A DNA stretch of 64,000 nucleotides from Paraperlucidibaca baekdonensis (GTDB lineage: Bacteria; Pseudomonadota; Gammaproteobacteria; Pseudomonadales; Moraxellaceae): assembly GCF_003387535.1 (NCBI RefSeq), contig NZ_QUNR01000002.1, forward strand, positions 170,416 through 234,415, read 5' to 3'. The position numbers and the translations under genes are program-made. Shown here in pieces: positions 1-11,599 of the stretch; the stretch's first letter is position 1; each line of letters opens with the position of its first letter. Under the pieces are notes generated by a model, which saw nothing but the letters and a program-made list of their open reading frames with translations, was not told the DNA's origin and did not search any database.

Positions 1-2110
<2,110 letters not shown>

Positions 2111-2115
2111 TATCA

Positions 2116-2451
2116 ATGAGTTTCTTTATTTCTGACGCGCTTGCTGAAGGCGGTACTGCTGCCGCTGGAGCTCCCTCAGCGACTGGCCAAATCGTCATGT
2201 TGCTGGGCTTTTTGCTGATCTTTTATTTCCTCTTATGGCGCCCTCAAGCAAAACGTCAAAAAGAAGCCAAAAACTTAGTGGAAAGTTTAAACAAAGGCGA
2301 TGAAGTCGTGTTCGCCGGTGGCCTACTCGGTCGCATCACTAAACTCGAAGGCGACTTCGCCGTGGTTGCCCTCAACGACACCACCGAAGTGAAAATTCAA
2401 AAAGCCTCGGTCATTGCTAATTTGCCCAAAGGCACGCTGAAAAGCCTTTAA
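2116..2451 (+). CDS. yajC: YajC, Sec translocase accessory subunit
   Basis: YajC is a small inner-membrane partner of SecDF and SecYEG. The 111-residue product has a short periplasmic N-terminus, one membrane helix around residues 17-40 (ending FYFLLWRPQ) and a basic cytoplasmic domain with the family signature RPQAKRQKE. A GGAG ribosome site at 2104-2107 lies inside the end of tgt. The gene is followed by an intrinsic-terminator-like hairpin before secD, so yajC can be made in excess over secDF. Confidence 0.97.
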   Translation: MSFFISDALAEGGTAAAGAPSATGQIVMLLGFLLIFYFLLWRPQAKRQKEAKNLVESLNKGDEVVFAGGLLGRITKLEGDFAVVALNDTTEVKIQKASVIANLPKGTLKSL

Positions 2452-2458
2452 TCCTCAC

Positions 2459-2488
2459 CACCCCCGACCCGCTCGGGGGTGTTTATTT
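2459..2488 (+). terminator. Intrinsic terminator or attenuator between yajC and secD
   Basis: A 9-bp perfect GC-rich stem (2459-2467 with 2473-2481) and 5-base loop are followed by TTTATTT. Because secD and secF continue downstream without an obvious new promoter, this is probably a partial terminator. Its 3' arm overlaps the upstream alternative GTG start of secD at 2479, which favours the ATG at 2503. Confidence 0.7.
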
Positions 2489-2502
2489 GCACAGGTGTTC
2501 GC

Positions 2503-4359
2503 ATGCGTTTCCCCGCTTGGAAATATGTCCTGATTGTCTTTGTTATTGCCATTTCTGTGCTGTATTCATTGCCCAATCTTTACCCCGATGAGCCGGCACT
2601 GCAGGTGTCTGGCGCCAAGGCGGCAACGCCCATTGATGCGGAGCTATTGCAGCGCGCTGCGTTTGCTTTAGATCAGGCAAACATGCCGCACCATGGCGAT
2701 GAGGTGCAAGCCAAAGGTATTTTATTGCGTCTAAAAACCCCCGAACAGCAAGTCCAAGCACAGGCGATCTTGCGCCGTGCCTTGGGCGAGAATTATGTGG
2801 TGGCGTTGAATTTAGCGCCGACCACGCCAGACTGGTTATCAGCCATTGCCGCCAAGCCTGTGAAGCTCGGTTTGGATTTGCGCGGTGGTGTGCATTTCAA
2901 GCTTGAAGTTGACGTTGAAAAAGCCCTAGAGCAGCGTCAAGAAGGCTATGCCAGCGATATTCGCAAACAGTTTCGCGAAGCCCGCGTGGCGTATCGCGGC
3001 GTCACCGAGTTGCCCGGTGGCCAACTAGAGGTGCGTTTTGCTGATGATGCCGCGCGTCAAGCCGGCCTAGATCTGCTGCGTGCTCAGTTTGCCGACCTCA
3101 CCGCCGAAGCCATCAGTGGTGCCGAGGGCCCGAGCCTGCGCTTGGATTACACGCCGGCAAAGCGCAACGAAATTATCGACTACGCGGTGGGTCAAAACTT
3201 AACCACTTTGCGCAATCGTATCAATGAGCTGGGCGTATCTGAGCCGGTCATTCAGCGCCAAGGCAGCAGCCGTATTGTCGTGGAGCTGCCGGGTTTACAA
3301 GATACTGCTGAGGCCAAGCGTATTTTGGGCCGTACCGCCAGTTTGGAGTTCCGCTTCACCAGCCAAGAGGCCGACTCCGGCTTTAGTACGCCCATTGGCA
3401 CCGAGCGCTTTGAGCGTTCGCAAGGCGGCAATGTACTGCTCGAGAAACGCAAGATCGTGACCGGCGAGCGTGTCACCAACGCACAGTCGAGCTTCGATGA
3501 ATTCTCGCGCCCGCAGGTCAACATCAACCTCGATACCCGCGGTGGTCGCCTGATGGCCGATGCCACGCGCGATAACGTGGGCCGTCAAATGGCCGTGCTG
3601 TTTGTCGAAAACAAGCAGCGCATTCGCTTTGAAACCGATGCCAATGGCAAGTCGGTAGAGATTCGTGACCCCTATATTGAGCGCCGTGTCATTAACGTCG
3701 CCACCGTGCAGTCCATGCTCGGCTCGCAATTCCGCATCACCGGCCTGGATTCCCCGGCGGAGTCACAAGAGCTAGCGTTGCTGCTGCGTGCCGGTGCATT
3801 GGCCGCGCCCATGTATTTTGTCGAAGAGCGTACCGTGGGCCCAAGCTTAGGCCAGGAAAACATCGACAAAGGCCTGCTCTCGGTACAAATCGGTTTGCTC
3901 TTGGTCGCCTTGGTGATGCTCGTGGTCTACAAAGGCTTTGGCTTGATCGCCAACATTGCGGTGTTATTAAACTTGGCTGTGCTGATGGCGGTGATGGGTG
4001 CGCTCGGCGCCGCCTTGTCATTGCCGGGTATTGCCGGCATCGTGCTCACCATCGGCATGGCGGTCGATGCCAACGTGCTGATCTGCGAGCGCATCCGCGA
4101 AGAGTTACGCAATGGCATGAGCCCCATGGCCTCCATTGTCGCCGGCTATGATCGCGCCTGGGGCACCATTCTTGATGCCAACTTAACCACGCTGATTGTC
4201 GCGGTGATTTTGTTTGCCATTGGCACCGGGCCTATCAAAGGCTTCGCCATCACGCTGGCCATTGGCATCCTCACCTCCATGTTTACCGCCATCACCGTGA
4301 CACGTGCCATTGTGCAAGTTGTCTATGGTGGTCGCCGTATTAACAAAATCAGTATTTAA
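2503..4359 (+). CDS. secD: SecD, protein translocase subunit
   Basis: Uses the proton motive force with SecF to help pull exported proteins out of the SecYEG channel. The 618-residue product has an N-terminal membrane helix (WKYVLIVFVIAISVLYSLPNL), a large periplasmic P1 domain containing the LGLDLRGGVHF motif, and a C-terminal block of five helices with the family motif GMAVDANVLICERIREE. I chose ATG 2503 because the upstream GTG at 2479 lies in a terminator-like hairpin and would put extra residues before the first helix. secF follows after nine bases. Confidence 0.97.
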   Translation: MRFPAWKYVLIVFVIAISVLYSLPNLYPDEPALQVSGAKAATPIDAELLQRAAFALDQANMPHHGDEVQAKGILLRLKTPEQQVQAQAILRRALGENYVVALNLAPTTPDWLSAIAAKPVKLGLDLRGGVHFKLEVDVEKALEQRQEGYASDIRKQFREARVAYRGVTELPGGQLEVRFADDAARQAGLDLLRAQFADLTAEAISGAEGPSLRLDYTPAKRNEIIDYAVGQNLTTLRNRINELGVSEPVIQRQGSSRIVVELPGLQDTAEAKRILGRTASLEFRFTSQEADSGFSTPIGTERFERSQGGNVLLEKRKIVTGERVTNAQSSFDEFSRPQVNINLDTRGGRLMADATRDNVGRQMAVLFVENKQRIRFETDANGKSVEIRDPYIERRVINVATVQSMLGSQFRITGLDSPAESQELALLLRAGALAAPMYFVEERTVGPSLGQENIDKGLLSVQIGLLLVALVMLVVYKGFGLIANIAVLLNLAVLMAVMGALGAALSLPGIAGIVLTIGMAVDANVLICERIREELRNGMSPMASIVAGYDRAWGTILDANLTTLIVAVILFAIGTGPIKGFAITLAIGILTSMFTAITVTRAIVQVVYGGRRINKISI

Positions 4360-4368
4360 GAGGCAGTC

Positions 4369-5286
4369 ATGAGCGACGTTCATATTATCCGTTTCATGCG
4401 TTTTCGCCGCGCCATGGCTTATGTGTCTGGCGCGGTAGTGATCATCGGCCTGGTGTCGTTGTTTACCCAAGGCCTCAACCTAGGCCTCGACTTTACTGGC
4501 GGTACCGCCATTGAGCTGCGCTTCGAGCAGGCGGCACATCAATCTGAAGTGAGCGAAGCCCTTGAGAAAGCTGGTATCAATGACGCCGTGGTGCAGTATC
4601 TCGGTGGTGCCAACACTATCCAGGTGCGTCTGCCACCACAGCCCGGCGAGGCCACGATTGTGGGTCAACGCATTGCTGAAGCGGTATCTACGCCAGGCAA
4701 TACGGCCGTGGTGCAGCAGATCGACAGCGTCGGCTCGCAAGTTGGCGATGAGCAATACACGCAATCGGTGATCGCCATCACCTTAGCGCTCGGCCTGATG
4801 ATGCTGTACGTGGCCATTCGCTACCGCTTTAAATTCGCCGTGGGCGCGGTTATCTCGCTGTTTCACGACGTGATTTTTACGGTGGGCGTGTTTTCACTGT
4901 TTCAGTTGCCCTTTGACCTCACGGTGCTGGCGGCGGTGTTGGCGCTCATCGGCTACTCGCTGAATGACACCATTGTGGTGTTTGACCGTGTGCGCGAAAA
5001 CTTCCGCAAGCTGCGCAAAGCCGATCCAACTGAGATCGTTGATATCTCGCTGACCGAGACCTTACGACGCACGATCATGACGGTGGCAACGGTGATTGTG
5101 GTGGTGCTGGCCATGCTCATTGCCGGTGGCTCGGCGTTGCATTGGTTTTCGGTGGCGCTGCTGGTTGGCTTGTTTGCCGGTACGTATTCATCGATTTACA
5201 TTGCTTCGGCCTATGCTTTAGCGATGGGTCTATCGAAAGAAGACTTTATTATTGAAGTGAAAAAAGCCGAAGACGATCTGCCGTAG
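4369..5286 (+). CDS. secF: SecF, protein translocase subunit
   Basis: Partner of SecD in the SecDF motor. The 305-residue protein has the N-terminal LGLDFTGGTAIELRF motif of the periplasmic domain and six predicted membrane helices, with the signature GYSLNDTIVVFDRVREN in the fourth to fifth helix region. A GAGGCAG ribosome site precedes the ATG. It lies nine bases after secD and closes the yajC-secDF unit. Confidence 0.97.
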   Translation: MSDVHIIRFMRFRRAMAYVSGAVVIIGLVSLFTQGLNLGLDFTGGTAIELRFEQAAHQSEVSEALEKAGINDAVVQYLGGANTIQVRLPPQPGEATIVGQRIAEAVSTPGNTAVVQQIDSVGSQVGDEQYTQSVIAITLALGLMMLYVAIRYRFKFAVGAVISLFHDVIFTVGVFSLFQLPFDLTVLAAVLALIGYSLNDTIVVFDRVRENFRKLRKADPTEIVDISLTETLRRTIMTVATVIVVVLAMLIAGGSALHWFSVALLVGLFAGTYSSIYIASAYALAMGLSKEDFIIEVKKAEDDLP

Positions 5287-5305
5287 TGGCAGTCAGGAGC
5301 CCGCG

Positions 5306-5977
5306 ATGATCACTGTTCACCATTTGGAACATTCGCGGTCACAGCGGGTGCTGTGGTTGCTCGAAGAGCTGGGTCTGCCATACCAGGTCGTGCGTTACGC
5401 GCGCGATCCGCAGACCATGCTCGCGCCGGCGGCGCTGCGTGCGATTCATCCGCTCGGCAAATCACCGATCATCACCGATGGTGATGTGGTGGTGGCGGAG
5501 TCGGGCGCCATCGTGGAATATCTTGTGGAAACCTACGGTGAAGGCGCTTTGCAGCCAGCAGTTGGTACGCCAGAGCGTCTGCGCTACCGCTATTGGTTGC
5601 ATTACGCTGAAGGCTCAGCCATGCCGCCGCTGCTCTTAAAGCTGGTGTTTAGCCGTTTGGCGCAGGCGAAAATGCCGTGGCTGGTGCGGCCCATTGCGCG
5701 AAAAATTAGCGAAGGCGCACAGAAAAACTTCATTGATCCGCAACTCAAGCAGCACTTGGCCTTTATGGAGGCTGAAATGGTGGGTCGCACGTGGCTCTGT
5801 GGTGAAGACTTTAGTGCCGCTGATGTGCAAATGAGCTTTCCCCTAGAGGCGGCGAGTGCACGCGGTGGCTTAGATGCATCCTACCCGCAGCTCTCGGCGT
5901 TGCTGGAGCGCATGCACGCGCGTCCCGCTTATCGGAAAGCCTTGGCGCAAGGTGGCCCCTATGAGTTGATGCGCTAG
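5306..5977 (+). CDS. Glutathione S-transferase family protein
   Basis: A cytosolic GST-fold protein of 223 residues. The N-terminal thioredoxin-like domain carries HLEHSRSQRVLWLLEELGLPYQ, where the Ser/Arg region is the usual glutathione-activating site, and the PIITDGDVVVAESGAIVEYLVE block that binds the gamma-glutamyl group. The helical C-terminal domain contains FSAADVQMSFPLEAA, matching the N-capping box. An AGGAG site sits 6 bases ahead of the ATG, 19 bases after secF. Substrate is unknown; detoxification of electrophiles is the generic expectation. Confidence 0.88.
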   Translation: MITVHHLEHSRSQRVLWLLEELGLPYQVVRYARDPQTMLAPAALRAIHPLGKSPIITDGDVVVAESGAIVEYLVETYGEGALQPAVGTPERLRYRYWLHYAEGSAMPPLLLKLVFSRLAQAKMPWLVRPIARKISEGAQKNFIDPQLKQHLAFMEAEMVGRTWLCGEDFSAADVQMSFPLEAASARGGLDASYPQLSALLERMHARPAYRKALAQGGPYELMR

Positions 5978-6025
5978 CTCAGTCATGTAGACTGCTTGTG
6001 CTATTAAATCTTAGGAGCATCAAGA

Positions 6026-6316
6026 ATGAATGTTAAATTTGCCGCTGCACTATCGCTCGCTTTAGGCGCTGCTCTGTTGACCGGTTGCGAAAAAAAACCA
6101 GAAACTGCCATGGACAATGCAGCTGAAGCGGTGGGTGATGCCACTGATACGCGTGAAAACGAAGGCATGAAAGATGCCATGGAAGACATGAAAGATGCCG
6201 CTGCTGATGCAGGCGACGCTATGGGCGATGCTGCTGAAGACGCGGGTGAGGCCATGAGTGATGCGGCTTCTGATGCCAAAGACTCGATGAACGACATGAT
6301 GAACGGCGACAAATAA
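6026..6316 (+). CDS. Small Ala/Asp/Met-rich lipoprotein
   Basis: A 96-residue predicted lipoprotein with signal peptide and lipobox LLTGC, so the mature protein starts at Cys21. The mature part is low complexity, built of loosely repeated DAxxDAxEDA-type segments of about 11 residues. These would form an acidic, Met-containing amphipathic helix, somewhat like LEA or YtxH-type stress proteins. No enzymatic motif is present. It has its own ribosome site (TAGGAGC) and is followed by a strong terminator, so it is a single-gene unit. Function is unknown; an envelope stress or metal-binding role would be a guess. Confidence 0.8.
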   Translation: MNVKFAAALSLALGAALLTGCEKKPETAMDNAAEAVGDATDTRENEGMKDAMEDMKDAAADAGDAMGDAAEDAGEAMSDAASDAKDSMNDMMNGDK

Positions 6317-6332
6317 TCGCTTGTAATGTGTC

Positions 6333-6361
6333 AAAAACCCGGCTTCGGCTGGGTTTTTTTT
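6333..6361 (+). terminator. Rho-independent terminator after the small lipoprotein gene
   Basis: An A-rich lead, a GC stem closing on a TTCG tetraloop, and a run of eight T make a classical intrinsic terminator. The TTCG loop and symmetric A/T flanks are visible directly. Confidence 0.9.
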
Positions 6362-6471
6362 ATGCAGCGACGGTTTATCTAGACAAAACACATACAAAAC
6401 TTGGCGCCGCTTGCCTTGTATTTGATTAAATAATCGCCAACCATGACTGCCTGACAATCATGAGACAGGTC

Positions 6472-7125
6472 ATGAAGCGACTTTTTTTGGCCACGGCAGT
6501 GGCGGCATCGCCATTACACGCGGGCGAATTAAAGCCAATTCTCACCCTGAAAAATCTCTTTAAAGAAGTGCCTGCCAAGCTCGGCTTGATGACCAAGCAA
6601 GAGCGCCTGCTGCAGAGTGAATACGACCGCCTTGAGGGCAGTGTGAAAAGCCCCGATGCCGGCATGGCGCTGGTCTCTAGCGAGCGCGACATGGACACAC
6701 GCTTTTGCCAGCTCGGCGATTGCACCTCGGGCAATGCCTTTCGCATGCGCCAAGACCGCACTGGCTTGGCCTGGAACTTACCCGTGAACACCGATTTCCG
6801 CGTGGCCGCTAAGGCGGAATGGGTGCGCTACGAGACCTATTCGCCGAGTCAGCGCAGCAGTGAAGGCCTGTTTGGCATGGGCGTTGGGATCGATAGCAGC
6901 TGGCGCTTGAGCAGTGCCATCTCTGCGTATGCTAGTGCTGGCGTGTTGCAGCTGGAGTCGCGCTCGGGCATGGAAGGGCTGCTGGGCTTGAGCACACAGC
7001 TCGATAAAACCAAGCTGTTTGTTGAGGCCACGTGGATGCAAATGAATGCATCAAACCGAACGGAAACTAGCGTGGACTCCAACAATCTGCGGGTGGGTAT
7101 TTCGCGGGCTTTTTCTGGGCTCTAA
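6472..7125 (+). CDS. Exported protein of unknown function, probable small outer-membrane barrel
   Basis: Not recognised by family. From ATG 6472 the 217-residue product has a clean signal peptide (MKRLFLATAVAASPLHA, then GELKP). The upstream in-frame ATG at 6460 has no ribosome site, whereas AGACAGG precedes 6472. The second half alternates polar and aromatic residues in strand-like stretches (GMGVGIDSSWRL, LFVEATWMQMNAS, NNLRVGISRAFSGL), suggesting beta strands of an outer-membrane protein. Two Cys residues in RFCQLGDC could form a disulfide. It is convergent with suhB. Confidence 0.7.
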   Translation: MKRLFLATAVAASPLHAGELKPILTLKNLFKEVPAKLGLMTKQERLLQSEYDRLEGSVKSPDAGMALVSSERDMDTRFCQLGDCTSGNAFRMRQDRTGLAWNLPVNTDFRVAAKAEWVRYETYSPSQRSSEGLFGMGVGIDSSWRLSSAISAYASAGVLQLESRSGMEGLLGLSTQLDKTKLFVEATWMQMNASNRTETSVDSNNLRVGISRAFSGL

Positions 7126-7141
7126 AGCATTCGTTGGGCAT

Positions 7142-7176
7142 AAAAAAGCCGCGGTGTTAGCGCGGCTGTTTGTTTT
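7142..7176. terminator. Bidirectional terminator between convergent genes
   Basis: A six-base stem (7148-7153 with 7161-7166) is flanked by a run of six A on the left and a T-rich tract on the right, so it can end transcription from both the exported-protein gene and suhB. Confidence 0.8.
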
Positions 7177-7990
7177 AGCCTTTTAAGCTGGCCGGCACAT
7201 GCGGTGCCAACGCGGTGAGCAAGCCTTTAAACACCTTCGGATTGCCGGCAACAATATTGCCGCTGGCCAAGTAGCTGTGGCCGCCAGCAAAGTCAGATAC
7301 CAAGCCGCCGGCCTCACGAATAATTAGCTCGCCAGCAGCGATATCCCAGGGCGCTAAGCCAAATTCAAAGAAGCCATCTAAGCGACCGGCCGCGACATAG
7401 GCGAGGTCGAGCGATGCGGCACCGGCACGGCGCAGGCCGGCGGTTTGGCTCGCGATGGCCTTGAACATATTGAGGTAGCCATCCATCGCGTGCATTTGAT
7501 CGGGGCGGAAAGGGAAGCCGGTGCCAATCAACGCACCCTCTAAGCCGCGACGGTCGGAGACGCGCAAGCGGCGGCCGTTCATGGTGGCGCCGCGGCCACG
7601 ACTGGCGGAGAAGGCTTCGCGCTTGAGCGGGTCGAGCACCACCGCGTGTTCGGTGACGCCTTTGTATTGCACGGCAATGGAGATCGCGTATTGCGGAAAG
7701 CCGTGGATGAAATTCGTGGTGCCATCGAGCGGATCGATAATCCACAGCCAGTCCGCGCCTTCACCTTTGCCGGCCGTGCGCCCTGACTCTTCGGCTTGAA
7801 TGCCGTGGCCCGGATACGTCTTTTTCACGAAATCGATGATGGCGCGCTCAGCGGCGGTATCGACTTGCGTGACGTAGTCGTTCAAGCCTTTCGCTTCAAC
7901 ATCAACTAAATCTAAACGGTCGGCGGCTTTCGCGATAATATCGGCGGCCAAGTTGGCGGCGCGAAGCGCCATCGTCAGCATGGGTTGCAT
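7175..7990 (-). CDS. suhB: SuhB, inositol-1-monophosphatase family protein
   Basis: Mg-dependent phosphatase fold, and in enterobacteria also a component of the rRNA antitermination complex. The 271-residue protein shows the metal-binding motif WIIDPLDGTTNFIHGFP, the upstream Glu pair in QAEESGRTAG and the second signature WDIAAGELIIREAGG. It is transcribed divergently from trmJ across a 56-bp gap, the arrangement seen widely in gammaproteobacteria. Confidence 0.96.
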   Translation of the reverse strand: MQPMLTMALRAANLAADIIAKAADRLDLVDVEAKGLNDYVTQVDTAAERAIIDFVKKTYPGHGIQAEESGRTAGKGEGADWLWIIDPLDGTTNFIHGFPQYAISIAVQYKGVTEHAVVLDPLKREAFSASRGRGATMNGRRLRVSDRRGLEGALIGTGFPFRPDQMHAMDGYLNMFKAIASQTAGLRRAGAASLDLAYVAAGRLDGFFEFGLAPWDIAAGELIIREAGGLVSDFAGGHSYLASGNIVAGNPKVFKGLLTALAPHVPASLKG

Positions 7991-8046
7991 GTAGCGGACT
8001 CTGTATAAAGAACGTGGGATGCAGCTAGTGTAACATAGGCCGCCTT

Positions 8047-8883
8047 ATGAATATCTCTACTCGTATTATCCTTGTGCACACTTCCTTGCCGGCGAATATC
8101 GGCTCGGCAGCGCGTGCCATGAAAACCATGGGCCTCACCGATCTGGTGCTGGTCTGCCCGAAGCATTTCCCGCATGCCGATGCCACCTCGTTGGCCTCGG
8201 GCGCCTCCGACATTCTCGCCAATGCGCGCGTGGTCGCGACACTGGCCGACGCCATCGCCGATTGCGAAGTCGTGCTCGGCACCAGCGCCCGCAATCGCAC
8301 CATTAACATCGCGCAAATCGATGCCCGTGAAGCCGGCCAAATGGCTCAGCAATACGGCGCCAATGGGGCCAAGCTCGCCTTTGTCTTTGGTCGCGAAGAT
8401 CGCGGTTTAACCAATGATGAGCTGCAGCTTTGCCATGGCCATGTATTCATCCCCACCAATGAAGTCTATGGTGTGCTCAATGTAGCCTCGGCTGTGCAAG
8501 TGCTGAGCTACGAGACGCGCATGGCGCATTTGTTGGCAAGTGAGGCGCCGGTGACCACGGCGGCATCGGCCGCTGAGCCGGAGCGTATGCCCATCACGCT
8601 AGTGCCTTGGGATGAAGAGCTGATTCCCGGCGAGGACATGGCGCAATTTTATACGCATTTGGAGCAAGCCTTGGTCGCCGCCGAGTTTTTGGATCCCGCG
8701 AACCCACGGCAAATTCTCACGCGACTGCGGCGTTTGTTTGGCCGCACCCGCCTAGACCGGCCGGAGTACAATTTATTGCGCGGATTTTTCAAGCGGGTGA
8801 TTGCGCTCAGTGCCGATGCGCCGCGTCGAGCGGCCGCGCCATCACCCGCCATTGCAGCACGCGCTGAGCAGGAGCGCCCATGA
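8047..8883 (+). CDS. trmJ: TrmJ, tRNA (cytidine/uridine-2'-O)-methyltransferase
   Basis: SPOUT-class enzyme that methylates ribose at position 32 of tRNAs. The 278-residue protein has the N-terminal SPOUT motifs [24 protein letters not shown], the [13 protein letters not shown] block and the knot-forming [18 protein letters not shown] segment. Its C-terminal extension is rich in Ala and Arg. The stop overlaps the cysE start (ATGA). Confidence 0.96.
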   Translation: MNISTRIILVHTSLPANIGSAARAMKTMGLTDLVLVCPKHFPHADATSLASGASDILANARVVATLADAIADCEVVLGTSARNRTINIAQIDAREAGQMAQQYGANGAKLAFVFGREDRGLTNDELQLCHGHVFIPTNEVYGVLNVASAVQVLSYETRMAHLLASEAPVTTAASAAEPERMPITLVPWDEELIPGEDMAQFYTHLEQALVAAEFLDPANPRQILTRLRRLFGRTRLDRPEYNLLRGFFKRVIALSADAPRRAAAPSPAIAARAEQERP

Positions 8884-9695
8884 GTGAGCCTATGAATACA
8901 AAGACCCGCGAAGGCCTATTTTGCCGTATCCGTGAAGACATCGACTCGGTGTTTGATCGTGACCCGGCGGCGCGCACACGGCTTGAAGTCTTTCTAAATT
9001 ACCCCGGCCTGCATGCGGCGCTGGCGCATCGTTGGGCGCATCGACTTTGGCACGCCAACTGGAAAGGCTTGGCGCGTTTTATCTCGACCTTGTCGCGGTT
9101 TTGGACAGGCATCGAGATTCATCCGGGCGCGAAAATTGGTCGACGCTTTTTTATTGATCACGGCATGGGGGTGGTCATTGGCGAGACCGCCGAAATTGGC
9201 GATGACGTCACGCTGTATCATGGCGTTACGCTCGGCGGCACGTCGTGGGATGGTGGCAAGCGTCATCCCACCTTAGAAGATGGCGTCGTGGTTGGCGCCG
9301 GCGCGCAAGTGCTGGGGCCGATCACCATTGGTCGTGGCGCGAAGGTGGGCTCCAATGCCGTGGTGGTGAAAGCCGTGCCAGCCGAGGCCACCGTGGTCGG
9401 TCCGGCGGCGCGTATCATCTTGCCGGCGGCTTGCAAAGATGCGCAAGAGCAAGCGCGGCGCGACTTTGCCGAGCGCATTGGCTTCCCGGCTTATGCCGCA
9501 CAGCCGGATTTGCCCGACCCGGTATTGGCCGCTATGCGCGATTTGCTCGACCACATGCAAGCGGCGGAAGCGCGCATGGATAGAATGTGCGCCGACTTGC
9601 GTGAAGCCGGCATTGAAGTCTGCAATAAACGCGCCGGTGCCATTCGTGCGGAAACGCTGGCAACGGTGCAGGAAGATGAAAGCGGGCGTGGATAG
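8880..9695 (+). CDS. cysE: CysE, serine O-acetyltransferase
   Basis: Makes O-acetylserine from serine and acetyl-CoA, the committed step of cysteine synthesis. The protein has the helical N-terminal domain ([17 protein letters not shown]) and the left-handed beta-helix with [17 protein letters not shown] and [18 protein letters not shown], where the active His residues lie. Placement just upstream of the isc genes couples cysteine supply with its use by the desulfurase IscS. A long C-terminal tail beyond the helix (after about residue 180) includes a predicted coiled segment with [14 protein letters not shown]. Start overlaps trmJ by four bases. Confidence 0.95.
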   Translation: MSEPMNTKTREGLFCRIREDIDSVFDRDPAARTRLEVFLNYPGLHAALAHRWAHRLWHANWKGLARFISTLSRFWTGIEIHPGAKIGRRFFIDHGMGVVIGETAEIGDDVTLYHGVTLGGTSWDGGKRHPTLEDGVVVGAGAQVLGPITIGRGAKVGSNAVVVKAVPAEATVVGPAARIILPAACKDAQEQARRDFAERIGFPAYAAQPDLPDPVLAAMRDLLDHMQAAEARMDRMCADLREAGIEVCNKRAGAIRAETLATVQEDESGRG

Positions 9696-9770
9696 TCGGC
9701 AAATTATACCGTTGGCTACTGGCATTTCGGCTGCGCACTGCCTACAATCCCGACCGCTTTACTCGGATAA

Positions 9771-9795
9771 ATAGTTGACTAAACCACTCGGGATT
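9771..9795 (+). promoter_or_regulatory. IscR type 1 binding site overlapping the isc promoter
   Basis: By eye 21 of 25 positions fit the published IscR type 1 consensus (ATASYYGACT with its partner half). The left half is perfect (ATAGTTGACT). It contains a TTGACT -35-like hexamer at 9775-9780, so bound [2Fe-2S]-IscR would block polymerase, matching the known autorepression of isc operons. Confidence 0.75.
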
Positions 9796-9800
9796 AATAC

Positions 9801-9817
9801 CCTAGTAAAACACTAGG
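9801..9817. promoter_or_regulatory. Second palindrome in the isc leader, candidate IscR site
   Basis: A perfect 6-5-6 inverted repeat CCTAGT/ACTAGG lies just downstream of the type 1 site and 20 bases before the iscR ATG. It fits the IscR consensus less well but has the same spacing logic; it may be a second operator copy. Confidence 0.5.
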
Positions 9818-9837
9818 AATTAGTCGGAGCCACTGCG

Positions 9838-10326
9838 ATGCGCTTAACCACCAAAGGCCGCTATGCCGTGACCGCTATGCTGGACTTGGCGCTCAATGCC
9901 CAACACGGCCCAGTCAACCTCAACGACATCTCTGATCGTCAGTCGATTTCAGTGTCGTATTTGGAGCAGCTGTTTGCCAAATTGCGCAAAAGTGCTTTGG
10001 TACTCAGCGTGCGTGGCCCTGGGGGTGGTTACCAACTCGCGCGTGCCGCCGACGGTATTTATGTGGCGCAGATCATCGATGCCGTGGATGAGTCGGTCGA
10101 CGCCACACGCTGCGGTGGTCAAGGCGATTGTCAGCAGGGCGCCACCTGTCTTACTCATGAATTGTGGACAGACCTGAGCCAACAGATTCATCATTTTCTC
10201 GACAACATCAGTCTGCAAGCCTTGGTAGCGCGCCGTGAAGTTCAAGCGGTGTCGATTCGCCAAAGTGAGCAGCAGCGTTTACGCCACGATGGCCTAGCGC
10301 CCGATACGCATTTAGCAACGGCTTAA
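9838..10326 (+). CDS. iscR: IscR, [2Fe-2S] transcriptional regulator
   Basis: Rrf2-family sensor that represses isc when it holds a [2Fe-2S] cluster. The 162-residue protein starts with the winged-helix signature [18 protein letters not shown]. Cluster ligands are at the E. coli positions: Cys92, Cys98, Cys104 and His107. It is the first gene of iscRSUA-hscBA-fdx-iscX. Confidence 0.97.
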   Translation: MRLTTKGRYAVTAMLDLALNAQHGPVNLNDISDRQSISVSYLEQLFAKLRKSALVLSVRGPGGGYQLARAADGIYVAQIIDAVDESVDATRCGGQGDCQQGATCLTHELWTDLSQQIHHFLDNISLQALVARREVQAVSIRQSEQQRLRHDGLAPDTHLATA

Positions 10327-10353
10327 GCCATTGCCACCGACACAGAGGTTTAT

Positions 10354-11571
10354 ATGAAGCGTCCGATCTATCTCGATTACTCCTCCACCACGCCGGTCGA
10401 TCCGCGCGTTGCTGAGGCCATGATGGACTGCTTACGATTGGAGGGTAACTTCGGTAATCCTGCCTCGCGTTCGCATATGTATGGTTGGCAGGCCGAAGAA
10501 GCGGTAGAAGCGGCGCGAGGCCACGTTGCGGCCTTGGTGCAAGCCGATCCACGCGAGATCGTCTGGACCTCCGGCGCTACCGAGTCTAATAACCTGGCCA
10601 TTAAAGGCGTGGCAGGTTTTTACGGCAAAAAGGGCAAGCACATTGTGACCTCGAAAATCGAGCACAAAGCCGTGCTTGATGCCTGCCGTCAGCTCGAACG
10701 CGAAGGCTTTGAGATCACCTATTTAGACCCCGAAGCGGGCAGCGGCTTAATCCAGCCAGCCATGGTCGAAGCGGCCTTGCGTGATGACACAATTCTGGTT
10801 TCGTTGATGCATGTTAATAACGAGATTGGCACCATCACCGATATCGCCGCCATTGGCGAAATCACGCGAGCGCGCGGCATTTTATTGCATGTTGATGCCG
10901 CGCAATCGACCGGCAAGATCGACATTGATCTGAACGCCATGAAAGTCGATTTAATGAGCTTTTGTGCGCACAAAACCTATGGCCCGAAAGGCGTTGGTGC
11001 GCTGTATGTGCGCCGCAAGCCGCGCGTGCGTTTAGAAGCACAAATTCATGGCGGCGGTCATGAGCGCGGCATGCGCTCAGGCACGCTGGCCACGCATCAA
11101 TTAGTGGGCATGGGTGAAGCCTTCCGCCTAGCACACGAAGAGATGAACGCCGAGCAAGACCGCCTGCGTGGCTTGCGCGATCGCCTGTGGGCCGGCCTGC
11201 AAGGCTTGGAGCAAGTTTTTGTCAATGGCTCGCTGGAACAGCGCATTGCCGGCAACTTAAACGTCAGCTTCAATTTTGTTGAAGGTGAGTCGCTGATCAT
11301 GGCGCTGAAAGACATGGCGGTATCGTCTGGCTCGGCCTGTACATCGGCTAGCCTTGAGCCATCTTATGTGTTGCGTGCGCTAGGCCTCAGCGATGAGCTC
11401 GCACACAGCTCGATTCGATTTACCATGGGGCGTTTTACTACTGAGGATGACATCGACTTTGTCATTGAGCAGTCCCGTGCGGCGGTCAACCGCCTGCGCG
11501 ATTTATCGCCCTTGTGGGATATGTATAAAGACGGCATCGACCTATCCACCGTGCAGTGGGCAGCACACTAA
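10354..11571 (+). CDS. iscS: IscS, cysteine desulfurase
   Basis: PLP enzyme that takes sulfur from cysteine and passes it to IscU and other acceptors. The 405-residue protein begins [19 protein letters not shown]. It has the PLP-lysine region [17 protein letters not shown] and the mobile catalytic loop [21 protein letters not shown], with active Cys329. A normal-length group I desulfurase, 27 bases after iscR. Confidence 0.98.
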   Translation: MKRPIYLDYSSTTPVDPRVAEAMMDCLRLEGNFGNPASRSHMYGWQAEEAVEAARGHVAALVQADPREIVWTSGATESNNLAIKGVAGFYGKKGKHIVTSKIEHKAVLDACRQLEREGFEITYLDPEAGSGLIQPAMVEAALRDDTILVSLMHVNNEIGTITDIAAIGEITRARGILLHVDAAQSTGKIDIDLNAMKVDLMSFCAHKTYGPKGVGALYVRRKPRVRLEAQIHGGGHERGMRSGTLATHQLVGMGEAFRLAHEEMNAEQDRLRGLRDRLWAGLQGLEQVFVNGSLEQRIAGNLNVSFNFVEGESLIMALKDMAVSSGSACTSASLEPSYVLRALGLSDELAHSSIRFTMGRFTTEDDIDFVIEQSRAAVNRLRDLSPLWDMYKDGIDLSTVQWAAH

Positions 11572-11599
11572 CTCTGCCCAGCAGACCAGGAGAACTATC

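Noticed and set aside
6004..6312. Antisense Ser/Ala-rich frame opposite the small lipoprotein
   Set aside because: Its composition is the mirror of the repetitive DNA of the lipoprotein, which has a signal peptide, ribosome site and terminator on the plus strand.
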